From Pilasporangium apinafurcum (taxonomy: Eukaryota; Oomycota; Peronosporomycetes; Pythiales; Pythiaceae): DNA of 64,000 nucleotides. Shown one piece after another: positions 55,873-64,000 of this stretch. Position 1 is the stretch's first letter. Each line of letters begins with the position of its first letter. The stretch covers positions 722,537 to 786,536 of the forward strand of contig BCKE01000003.1 of assembly GCA_001600495.1 (NCBI GenBank), read 5' to 3'. The notes under the pieces are model-generated. The model had not been told where the DNA came from. It searched no databases and saw only the letters and a list, made by a program, of their open reading frames with translations. The translations under genes and the position numbers were made by a program.

Positions 55873-57113
55873 ATGAAAGGCGATACGCGTGTCGATAACA
55901 AAAAATACGAACTCCCTGAGGAGAGCCGAGTGTGGTGCACCAAGCACCCAGTACTGCATCACAAGCTAACTAAGTTGCGTGATGAACGCACTGATAGCAC
56001 GGTATTCCGTCATGTGCTTCGTGAAGTGACATTTTACTTGGGGTATGTTGGGTGCTTTCAGCTTTCTTATCGTTGCCGTTGTTGTATATACACTCATAAC
56101 GACCTCATCTTCAACTTGACATTAGATACGAAGCTACTGCTGATTTAGATACTACACCCAAGAAGATCATGGTACAATGACACAGTACTAAGAAGTGAAT
56201 GTAGCATGTGTATGGACTAATTAACATGATGTGGTGATATTTTTTGCTTGCAGACTCCTTTGGGAGATCACGAAGGTGCTGAGCTATCGAACTCAGTGGC
56301 CGTTGTGCCAATTCTTCGTGCAGGGTTGGGCATGGTGTGTAACACTCTTCATCATACCGTTGTCTTGTGGCATTATAGTCTTAATAATACGCTTGTCGTT
56401 ATGCCTAGGTTGATCCAATGCTAGATTTGCTCCCAAATGCAACTGTTCATCATGTCGGTAAGTACACCTGCAAGTGCAGTTAGTATAGAGCGTGTGAGAA
56501 ATAGCTAACGATTGGTTTCTGATAAGGCATGTACCGAAACAAGCACTCTTTGTTACCAGTGGTCTACTATAACAAGCTCCCGAAAGAATGCAAAATCGAT
56601 GTTGCAATTGTGCTGGAGCCAGTGATTGCTACCGGTATTTCTTTACTTTACTTCCTTACTTTCGTGGACTAGTTCATTGAAACGCTGCTGTTTATCCTCT
56701 GCTAGCTGGTACTATTATTGCGACGGTTGCTATCTTGAAAACTTGGGGAGCCCCGAGGATTAAAATCGTGAGCACAATTGCCTCTAAACAAGGTACGTCA
56801 TGTTTGTTTGCATGTTGCGCGGTTTAAGAACGACTTATTAAGAGTTATAATGGCCTCTATCGTATTCTTAGGTCTTCAGGATTTGTGCTCGAAGCATCCA
56901 GACGTCGAGATCTTTTTGGCTGCAATCGATGACTCATTGACAGAGGTATTTATCGCAAACAATCCATGACATGTCCTGCATTTTCGACTGTTAACCATGT
57001 ATTGTATTGGCGCTTATTAGGATGGCTACATTTATCCAGGTCTCGGTGACGCCGGGGATCGCGAGTTCCAAACGGGCGTACACGCTGACGATATTAAGAA
57101 ACAGAGAATTTAA
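55873..57113 (+). CDS. UPRT: Uracil phosphoribosyltransferase
   Basis: Eight exons: 55873-56042, 56126-56171, 56254-56334, 56409-56457, 56527-56634, 56706-56792, 56872-56945 and 57021-57113; 235 residues. It converts uracil and PRPP to UMP in pyrimidine salvage. Evidence: the N-terminal HPVLHHKLTKLRDERT and YEATADL, TPLGDHEGAELSNSVAVVPILRAGLGMVDPML, VYYNKLP, the PRPP-binding loop region EPVIATAGT, and the C-terminal YIYPGLGDAGDREFQT that grips uracil. The PRPP loop is usually DPMLATGGS/GNT; the EPVIATAGT form with Glu for the first Asp is notable but keeps an acid. The N-terminus is slightly longer than bacterial Upp (about 208 residues). Exons are 46-170 nt with introns of 69-83 bp. Confidence 0.94.
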
Positions 57114-57371
57114 GCGTTGCATCAGAGTGAACTCGTAGTGAATGATGAATCGGCAATAGCTTGAAACAATAGCATGAGCATCATCATAAGAGGTTAAGAT
57201 TTACATGCAACTGCCACTTACTGAAATTGGTTCATCCATGTAAAATGCTTTTTTCATGTGTCAAACACTAAATAAGGAAAATTTCTCTCGTTGAGCTCTT
57301 CGCCTGTTCAACTTTGAGTCCCATGACTTTAGCAAATTGAACGTGCAAAGAAAGCAGCACTCAAGAGAACC

Positions 57372-58148
57372 ATGGCGAGCAGTCACAAGACCACACCACC
57401 GCTCTTGAAGACGCGTTCCAAGGATCCACTGGATAGCTTCTGGCGGATGCATATGGTCAGTGCCTTCTGTTGATCTGATTGCTGACGACACGTGTAGCTG
57501 ATGTTATCAATGTTGTTTGCTGCCAACTTATACGACGACAGAAAGATGGTCAATGGGTTCCTGATGTGTCTGTCAGTGCTTGCATGATCTGCCGTGCAGA
57601 ATTCTCGCTTTGGAATCGCAAGCACCATTGCCGTCGATGCGGTGCATGCGTTTGCTACGCGTGTTCTAGTAACCGCACCAAGTTTATTTACAAGGTGCAA
57701 CTTGCGATCGGCTATCTATTGGATTTTTTTGCGTTTTTTACATATTGATCGAATTGGATTTGTGATGGTTTTTGATTCTAAAGGAGATTTCGCCAGATAA
57801 AGTTGCGGACGAAGAATGCCGCGTGTGTGATCCTTGCATCCAAGTCATCGACGAAAAACTCGCTGAAGGGTTGCAGAAGCGCTTTGGCCAAGCCACCATT
57901 GGTAATGAGAACAACAATAACCAAAACACAAACATGAACAGCAATATCAACGATAAACCGCCTCTCCCGGCAGACAAGAATACTAATCGAATCGTTTTAA
58001 CTACGGGACGCTACAGGTATGTTTGTGCAAGAGGTAATCCATTTACTCAAGTTATGGTTTCTAATGATACCCCGCTCTTTTGCTCATGCATAGAGCTGAA
58101 ATTAAAGAAAGCGAAGGCAATAGATACATCCGAGATAACGACTTGTAA
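57372..58148 (+). CDS. Small FYVE zinc-finger protein
   Basis: Exons 57372-57455, 57542-57694, 57784-58016 and 58094-58148 encode 174 residues. After a 28-residue leader, the FYVE domain runs from about 29 to 98: WVPD, CMICRAEFSLWNRKHHCRRCG, CYACSSN and, across the intron, CRVCDPC. WxxD, the (R/K)HHCR patch and all four Cys pairs are intact, so PI3P binding on early endosomes is expected. An Asn-rich tract (NNNNQNTNMNSN) and a short charged tail (EIKESEGNRYIRDNDL) follow. No second domain is present. Short FYVE-only proteins of this kind are numerous in oomycetes. It starts 258 bp after UPRT in the same direction. Confidence 0.86.
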
Positions 58149-58935
58149 GCAACTCGTAATAAGAGTATACCTCCACCTTATTTTCTGCATTGGATTTGTT
58201 TATCAATTGCGCCACTACCCAGTGCAACTCTCTGAAATACCCCTGTACAGTTCGTCCATGACAAAATAGATGTGGCGTGCTGGTGCAGTTCGGATGGATC
58301 TGGACGGATTTCTGCCTCCAAATGCTATTGTATTTCTGTTCTTCAGAATAAAATAAGATTTCAAATCTTTCTATCGGCGAGTGTCGTTGTCTAAAACGCA
58401 CGAGATGCTCCTCTCAGCATTCCATATCGAAGCGATCCAAAGCGATGACGCCCAGCTGACGACATCTTCACGCACTCGAGAAGAAAAGAGCGGGGGAAGT
58501 ATGTAAAATCGTAAAGGTTTTATTTACGCCCATCCCTATAATACTTAACATTCACTCATATATATACATTTTTATATATTAATGAATGTTAATGGATGTT
58601 AAGAAATGAGGGTGGCTATTTTTTCGCTTTTCAAATACAAAAACGGAACAACACACAGCAACAACCGCATTCATTCACGGGCATTACACGCGTGAACGCA
58701 CCGTGTGGCGGAGAAAGCGGGGATCGTGAGTGTGTAAGCGTATCGTCTGTGCGTAACAGAGGGGTGGACGTTGTTTTTTTTATTTGAGTACCTGCATACG
58801 CACACGCTTGTGGAGACCCGCTTTGGTGCCCTTAGAGGTTATTTCTCTGGTTTATTAAGTGGTTGCCGTGTTGTTGGTGGTTGAGAAAAACGAGCAAACG
58901 AAGAAATCAACGAGCAGCTCACAACGTGACGGTGT
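58149..58935. promoter_or_regulatory. Upstream region of the kinesin gene
   Basis: No coding sequence is supported; the frame at 58596-58787 has no protein character. An AT-rich inverted repeat at 58544-58603 is listed separately. The last 100 bp are a GT- and A-rich leader before the first kinesin ATG. Confidence 0.45.
58544..58603. repeat. AT-rich imperfect inverted repeat upstream of kinesin
   Basis: CTTAACATTCA at 58544-58554 is matched in reverse by TGAATGTTAA at 58583-58592 and again by ATGTTAAG at 58596-58603, with a TATATA-rich centre. The two right arms are themselves a near-direct repeat. A cruciform or clustered binding sites are possible. Confidence 0.5.
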
Positions 58936-61900
58936 ATGTTGAAGGAGCAGGACGGAAGAGCGAGTAGGGAAACGATTTTTTTGTTTGCTTTGGATTATTC
59001 AAGTGAACAAAGACGAAATATGGAGGACGATAGAGAGATGATACCGGGGAGCGAGCAGGTGATGAAACCGGTTCTTAGTCTCGCTCCATCAAGCGAGGCC
59101 GACAAGGAAAACAACGAGAATTGTGCCGATACAACGTTGGCCACTGTTGACAACACCGAGCAAGGAGAGGAGAACGCTCCGATTGAGATGAAGGTACGCT
59201 GCGATTCTGTGTCGTCATCGACCGCATCAACCCATGATTCTCTGGTATCTCCTACGAACGAATCTGGGTCTGAAGAAGAGCTGAAGGCAGCAGCAGCACT
59301 CGTCAAGAGCAAAATCGATCTTACGAAGAGCAGGATCCCGGTGATGGCGAATCGACGGAGTAGTCTACCGAGCACACACCCTGTTGCAATCAAACAAGCG
59401 CAGAAGCAACAACATCAGAAGCAAGTACAGACTCAAGAAGCTCAACAACCACCTCAGGATCAGAGCGAAGAGTCAGAACAACCACAATCGTCGCTAACGC
59501 TGCAACAACCTCGTCGGAGTTTGACGGCACCGTTATCAATGCTTGCGCCGTCTCCTGTTCGATCCACAGTACCGCCGACGCGTTTGGGTATGACGGCACG
59601 TGTGACACCACAAGCGTTGGAGAAAAAAGTGCATCGCGCCAGTTCATCGAGTGATATCACAGCACAGCGGCTGACATCGGAGAGTGTACTCAAGGTGAAA
59701 AAGATTATGACAACGGCCGAGACTCGGCGCGCGAGCTCGTTGGCGGTGAAATCAAGATTGACAGGTTCAGTGGATAACCGGCGAACGTCCCCTGCAGCTG
59801 CATCGTCGTCCAAAGTGCCTGTAACAAAGAGAAGACACATCCAACTCAATGAATCACCAGAGTTACGCCGTGCTAGTTTGTCATCCCAGTCGTCAACGTC
59901 GTCTGTCAACAGTGGCGTGTCATCTGCGTCGTCGTCTGCAGCTCTTGCGTCTCGTTTGCAACGCACGACTAGGTCCGGCGGGTACACAGGCAGCTCTGCG
60001 CTTTCAACGACTTCCAGTGGATCAACAACCAGTTCAGTGACACGGGGTCGATCCAACATCACCAGCCGATCGCCCAGTACCTTTGGTCAATCAGGTGCCA
60101 GCTCACGGATGTTGAGTACATTGTGGCCAACGGATGGTCATCTGACTGCGAAAGATCTGAATGAATTCACGTTGGACGAATCAGCCATTCAAGACTTGAA
60201 AATGCAGCACGCTGCTGCCGAACAGGGTATCCAAGAAATACTAAAGTATACGGCATCGACGAGCAGCGTGAACGTGAAGGCACGACAAGAAGAGTCGAAG
60301 TTGCTTAAATCGAGTCTTTCACAGTTGGTTGAACACAGCAAGACCCTGATGCGTGCTTGTGAAGTTTTTGATCGACAAAATACGGAACATCAACAATCCG
60401 TTGACGCGTCAGAGGCGGAAGTACAAAGACTTCTTGCTCTCTTAGCGGAAAATGAAAAGGTATCCGGTCTGATTGGTTCTGATTTTATCGATGGAGATAA
60501 TTCACCAACTTTGGACACTACATTAGATATTATTCCCCCAGATGATGATGAGATTGTGAATGGTGAAAATGCCAAAGACGTGGGCGAGTCCGAATCTAAC
60601 ACAGTGGCAACTAATGGCCCTGCCGCTCCATACAAAATGGACTCACCGCTATCCTCATACGTGAATGACATGCTCAAGCGCGCAACCGAGAAAATCGAAG
60701 ATAAGTGGAAAGCGAGATTTGCTGAACAACTCGCCGAACACGAGCAAGCATTATCACAGGAACGAGAACGGTCATCTGTCTCTGTCATGTCCAACTCACG
60801 CCTTGTAACAGAAACCATTCATGGCAAAGAAGACGAACTGAAAGCTGTGCGCGAAGAGAACTATCTACTTTGCCTCGAAAAGAAACAATTAGAGATCGAT
60901 ATGGATGCTCTGCAGAAAGAACTGGAATTTATGCGACAGCAACTCCATGAGCAAGACGAGGAGAAGAACTCGAGCGCACATTCCTTTTGGGAGAAAACGA
61001 CGGATTTGGCTAAGAAAAACCGTGCGCTTACCGAAGAAGTAGCGCAATGCCAACAAACCATCCAGAAATTGAACGAATCAATCAAAGATTTGTCGACCAA
61101 TGCCGTTACGATTAAGACAGAGAATGAAGAGTGCGTTCGGAAGATGAAGGAGATGGAAACGGAAAAAAATTTACTTGCTGACAAATTGACAGCAGTGGAG
61201 GCAAAGTTTGACGATGAAAAGGCACGGCGCGAGCAATTTCAAGTTAATGTCGAGCAACTGACAGTGGAGAATACCGCGCTGTACGCACAGATGGTCGCGC
61301 TCCAGACTACACATGAAGCGAAAATGGAAGAGCTTCGTGCTCAATTCGAAAAACGAAACGTTGTGCTTGCCGGTGAAATGAGATTGCTACAAACCCAAAA
61401 CAGATTGATGCGTGGCAGCGAACCAATAGTTAGCAATCGTGAACGTGGTGGTATCTTTTCGCAAGAACAAGAACTAAATGATCGCTTAAAGGAAATGACG
61501 GATGAACTTCTCGCAACACGTCAGGAATTAACGGAGAAGATTGACTTGATTGCTGAACTCGAGAAGAAAATTGGTGAATCGGAGTTGGTGCGACGCAAAC
61601 TACACAATACTATTCAGGAATTGCGTGGCAACATTCGCGTGCATGTTCGCTTGCGTCCATTTTTGCGATCGGATGGTGACGAATCTCTTGCTGAAAACCC
61701 AAAACCAGCCATTCGCTGTGATACGTTTGCATCCACGCTGTCAACAAATGTGGAGAAGCCACATACATTTGCATTTGACAAAATTTATGGACAGTCAGAC
61801 TCCCAAGAAGCAGTGTTTCATGATGTATCTGACTTCATTCAATCGGCTATGGATGGCTACAATGTGTGCATTTTTGCATACGGGCAAACAGGTTCTGGTA

Positions 61901-62832
61901 AAACACATACGATGCAAGGTAGCGGCAAAGCACAAATGCGTGGCATTATTCCTCGATCCCTTCAACTGATCATCCAGTGTTGTGAAGACTTATCAGCCCA
62001 GGGATGGAATTATTCTCTCGACGTTAATTTCTATGAGATTTACAACGAAACTATTCGTGATTTGCTCTCCACTGATGGTATGGACGACGGCCGGAAATAC
62101 CAAATCCGTACGGACAAACGTGGCAAGAACTATGTTGAAGGTCTGCGAACATTTAGTATCAACTTTGATTTTGCTGAAGAACAACTAGAAGACATCGTGA
62201 ACTTGGCTGCTTGCAATCGGTCCGTGGATAAGACAGATATGAATGCGCACTCATCACGCAGTCACAGCATATTTTCCTTGACGATCCGCGGCTCGAATGA
62301 AGCACAGAATACAGAGATGGAAGGCAGTTTGAGCCTTGTGGATCTCGCAGGAAGTGAACGCCTGAGTCGATCTAACGCTACTGGGGATCGCTTGAAGGAA
62401 GCACAGGCCATCAACAAGAGTTTGAGCAGTTTGGCGGATGTTTTTCAGGCGCTGGCTAAGAAATCCTCCCATGTACCGTATCGCAATAGCAAATTGACAT
62501 ACGTGTTACAACCCGCACTCTCTGGAGACGGCAAAACGCTGATGATGGTGAATTTATCACCCACGTATGCGTCGTTAGATGAGTCGTTGTGTAGTATGCG
62601 GTTTGCACAAAACGTGAGTCAGTGTGAACTTGGAGCACCAACGAGACAAATCAAGTCAAGGGCGCCACCGAATAGTAGCAATGGTACTGCAACGCCATCG
62701 TCATCGTCAGGAAATTCTGTAAATAACGGCACTCCGTTGTCAAACAAAAACTCACCTGTACGATCGATTCCCGTGTCAGTAACGCGTCGTGCGAATACGC
62801 CTTCTTCAATCACGAAGAAACTTTTCCAATGA
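58936..62832 (+). CDS. Kinesin-14 (C-terminal motor) protein
   Basis: A single exon of 1,298 residues from the ATG at 58936; an ATG at 59020 (MEDDREMI) could be the real start. Residues about 30-400 are Ser/Thr/Arg-rich and probably disordered, a likely second microtubule-binding tail. Residues about 560-890 form a long coiled coil. The neck and motor begin at ELRGNIRVHVRLRPF (about 895), where the GN of kinesin-14 necks is conserved. The motor has the P-loop GQTGSGKTHT (about 980), switch I NAHSSRSHSIF, switch II LVDLAGSERL and NSKLTYVLQPAL. A Ser/Asn-rich tail of about 70 residues follows the motor. Kinesin-14 motors move to microtubule minus ends and focus spindle poles. The position of the motor makes the class assignment firm. 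Confidence 0.94.
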   Translation: MLKEQDGRASRETIFLFALDYSSEQRRNMEDDREMIPGSEQVMKPVLSLAPSSEADKENNENCADTTLATVDNTEQGEENAPIEMKVRCDSVSSSTASTHDSLVSPTNESGSEEELKAAAALVKSKIDLTKSRIPVMANRRSSLPSTHPVAIKQAQKQQHQKQVQTQEAQQPPQDQSEESEQPQSSLTLQQPRRSLTAPLSMLAPSPVRSTVPPTRLGMTARVTPQALEKKVHRASSSSDITAQRLTSESVLKVKKIMTTAETRRASSLAVKSRLTGSVDNRRTSPAAASSSKVPVTKRRHIQLNESPELRRASLSSQSSTSSVNSGVSSASSSAALASRLQRTTRSGGYTGSSALSTTSSGSTTSSVTRGRSNITSRSPSTFGQSGASSRMLSTLWPTDGHLTAKDLNEFTLDESAIQDLKMQHAAAEQGIQEILKYTASTSSVNVKARQEESKLLKSSLSQLVEHSKTLMRACEVFDRQNTEHQQSVDASEAEVQRLLALLAENEKVSGLIGSDFIDGDNSPTLDTTLDIIPPDDDEIVNGENAKDVGESESNTVATNGPAAPYKMDSPLSSYVNDMLKRATEKIEDKWKARFAEQLAEHEQALSQERERSSVSVMSNSRLVTETIHGKEDELKAVREENYLLCLEKKQLEIDMDALQKELEFMRQQLHEQDEEKNSSAHSFWEKTTDLAKKNRALTEEVAQCQQTIQKLNESIKDLSTNAVTIKTENEECVRKMKEMETEKNLLADKLTAVEAKFDDEKARREQFQVNVEQLTVENTALYAQMVALQTTHEAKMEELRAQFEKRNVVLAGEMRLLQTQNRLMRGSEPIVSNRERGGIFSQEQELNDRLKEMTDELLATRQELTEKIDLIAELEKKIGESELVRRKLHNTIQELRGNIRVHVRLRPFLRSDGDESLAENPKPAIRCDTFASTLSTNVEKPHTFAFDKIYGQSDSQEAVFHDVSDFIQSAMDGYNVCIFAYGQTGSGKTHTMQGSGKAQMRGIIPRSLQLIIQCCEDLSAQGWNYSLDVNFYEIYNETIRDLLSTDGMDDGRKYQIRTDKRGKNYVEGLRTFSINFDFAEEQLEDIVNLAACNRSVDKTDMNAHSSRSHSIFSLTIRGSNEAQNTEMEGSLSLVDLAGSERLSRSNATGDRLKEAQAINKSLSSLADVFQALAKKSSHVPYRNSKLTYVLQPALSGDGKTLMMVNLSPTYASLDESLCSMRFAQNVSQCELGAPTRQIKSRAPPNSSNGTATPSSSSGNSVNNGTPLSNKNSPVRSIPVSVTRRANTPSSITKKLFQ

Positions 62833-63270
62833 GGAGTGTAAGAGCCAAAGTGCCGTTACTCTGAAGAATGAACAAAAAAATGTAAGTATGAGCGTTGCAA
62901 CAGAAGAAAAAGCCATGCATTTTGATTGAGATAGAAGAAGAGCTTCGTGGCGCATCGTGTAGGTAGATAGATTTGTTTTATTCGCCAGAAACGAAAAAGG
63001 GGTGTGAAAACATATTACTAAAAGAAAAAAGAAACGTATTTAAGGCTTCACATTGGATTACAGAGCTCAGCACAAATAATTCCAATGAGAGAGGAAAATG
63101 ATACAATATATACTCTGGAATTATGACAATAACTAGCAACAAACCCACGCTATCTCATTTCTGAATTCAGGAAGTGATCTCACGAACACCATTCAATGTA
63201 GTATAACAATGAGTTTCATTTGTCGATTTGTGGTTTTGTTGCTCAGCATTCTGCGTGTCCCTTCGATCAT
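62833..63270. other. Intergenic region between kinesin and the small membrane-protein gene (convergent)
   Basis: No gene or RNA feature is seen. AT-rich 3' flanking DNA of two convergent genes. Confidence 0.45.
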
Positions 63271-63573
63271 TTAGCCTTCGAGCTGTCCGCCTCCAAAGTA
63301 AACCGCCAGGCGGATACCATACATGAGCGTGCAGAGGCAGCATATGAAGAGCGTGACCACAAACGCGCCTGATCCTTCAGAACCCGATGGGATAGCGCCC
63401 TGCGAATCGTAGTTATCGCTGGAATAGCCATAATCCACACCGAGCCGGAAACCTACCGCCCAGAACATGGCGTGGGTCGTAATCAGGTTAAATGTCCAAC
63501 CATAGTTGGAGTTAATAAACCCAAGAATATTGCGCTTCGGAGCGCTAGCAGTAGCGGTTGCATCAGACGCCAT
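63271..63573 (-). CDS. Small two-helix membrane protein, family not recognised
   Basis: A single exon of 100 residues starting with a short Ala/Ser/Thr-rich leader. Two hydrophobic segments are visible: [17 protein letters not shown] (about 26-42) and [18 protein letters not shown] (about 69-86). They are separated by a polar Tyr/Ser/Gly loop. The C-terminus ends GGGQLEG. Codon-by-codon composition looks coding, but no family motif is known to me. It is convergent with the kinesin gene. Confidence 0.7.
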   Translation of the reverse strand: MASDATATASAPKRNILGFINSNYGWTFNLITTHAMFWAVGFRLGVDYGYSSDNYDSQGAIPSGSEGSGAFVVTLFICCLCTLMYGIRLAVYFGGGQLEG

Positions 63574-64000
63574 TTGTCGACTCGTTCTTGAACGGTGAGT
63601 TTCTTTACTTTCTTCGGAACAGCTCCGTTGCTTCTTTGTCGTGTTCAGAGATTGAATGAATCGCCGGATGCAGCGAGTCGTTTCTTCTTGTTTTGGGTAC
63701 TTCTTTTTCAGCCCAAAATTAACATAGGACCGCTTGGACTTTACCTAATTAATACAGTATTACTCATAGTTACCTAATTTTTTCATTATTTTTTCTAAGA
63801 AATGGGTAAAATTGGGAGGTTAAATCTTGCAATTACAGCAACTAGAAAGTCATTTTGCCAAAGTTCCCATCATTTACCAACGTTAGATATATGATATACA
63901 CCCTCTTTACTAACTCACACTAGATACACGTACGAGGAAGCATATGAAGAGGAAAGAGACTTGCTCTTTTGGAGGAAACTTAGGAACTCAATTATCACAT
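63574..64000. other. Upstream flank of the small membrane-protein gene, to the window end
   Basis: AT-rich DNA with no supported gene. Presumed promoter of the minus-strand gene ending at 63271. Confidence 0.4.

Noticed and set aside
1-64000. Secreted RXLR or CRN effectors, transposons, CRISPR arrays, rRNA or prophage
   Set aside because: No signal peptide with an RXLR-EER or LFLAK motif, no transposase or reverse transcriptase frames, no spaced direct repeats and no rRNA-like sequence were seen in any part of the window.

Overview
This 64 kb window is nuclear DNA from a eukaryote, most likely an oomycete. The evidence is a dense gene layout on both strands (about 23 protein genes), very short GT-AG introns (44 to about 160 bp) that close every reading frame, CTCATTTY-type initiator sequences upstream of several starts, and oomycete-style protein combinations: FYVE zinc fingers joined to other domains, an SPX-SLC13 phosphate transporter, and centriole genes expected of an organism with flagellate zoospores. 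I cannot name the species. I see no bacterial, phage, transposon, rRNA, tRNA or CRISPR element.

Layout. 0.4-14.3 kb (+): a 4,511-residue HECT ubiquitin ligase in five exons. 14.4-16.1 kb (-): a leucine-rich-repeat protein. 16.4-19.5 kb (+): an SPX/SLC13 transporter in 12 exons. 19.7-22.0 kb (-): Vps52. 22.2-24.2 kb (-): a GCN5 histone acetyltransferase with bromodomain. 24.6-24.9 kb (+): a small protein with an Atg8-binding-like motif. 25.2-26.8 kb (-): a DP transcription factor. 27.4-28.3 kb (+): Mago nashi. 28.8-29.6 kb (+): Rab5-type GTPase. 30.0-30.6 kb (-): ORMDL. 31.3-35.6 kb (+): TRAPPC8. 35.9-36.5 kb (+): a coiled-coil protein. 36.6-39.9 kb (-): a STIL-family centriole protein. 40.3-42.3 kb (-): a PI4K-gamma-like kinase. 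43.3-44.8 kb (-): unresolved, possibly decayed coding segments. 45.3-48.0 kb (+): a PSP1-domain protein. 49.2-52.4 kb (+): a FYVE-GAF protein. 52.6-53.0 kb (-): a small membrane protein. 53.3-55.4 kb (+): an unusual short-chain dehydrogenase. 55.9-57.1 kb (+): uracil phosphoribosyltransferase. 57.4-58.1 kb (+): a small FYVE protein. 58.9-62.8 kb (+): a C-terminal-motor kinesin. 63.3-63.6 kb (-): a small membrane protein.

This is a core housekeeping region. Several genes share a theme of endosome and Golgi traffic and phosphoinositides (Vps52, Rab5, TRAPPC8, two FYVE proteins, the PI4K-like kinase, ORMDL), but they sit in mixed orientations and nothing shows them to be co-regulated. Gene models were built by hand: all internal exon phases close except in the 43.3-44.8 kb block. 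The least certain points are the start codons of the PI4K-like, SDR, kinesin and small LIR proteins, and the first junctions of the STIL gene. The most distinctive observations are short inverted repeats, some carrying CCAAT boxes, in front of several genes; a GC-AG intron in the PSP1 gene; a HECT catalytic cysteine codon split by an intron; an SDR lacking the usual active-site Tyr; and the disrupted block at 43.3-44.8 kb.
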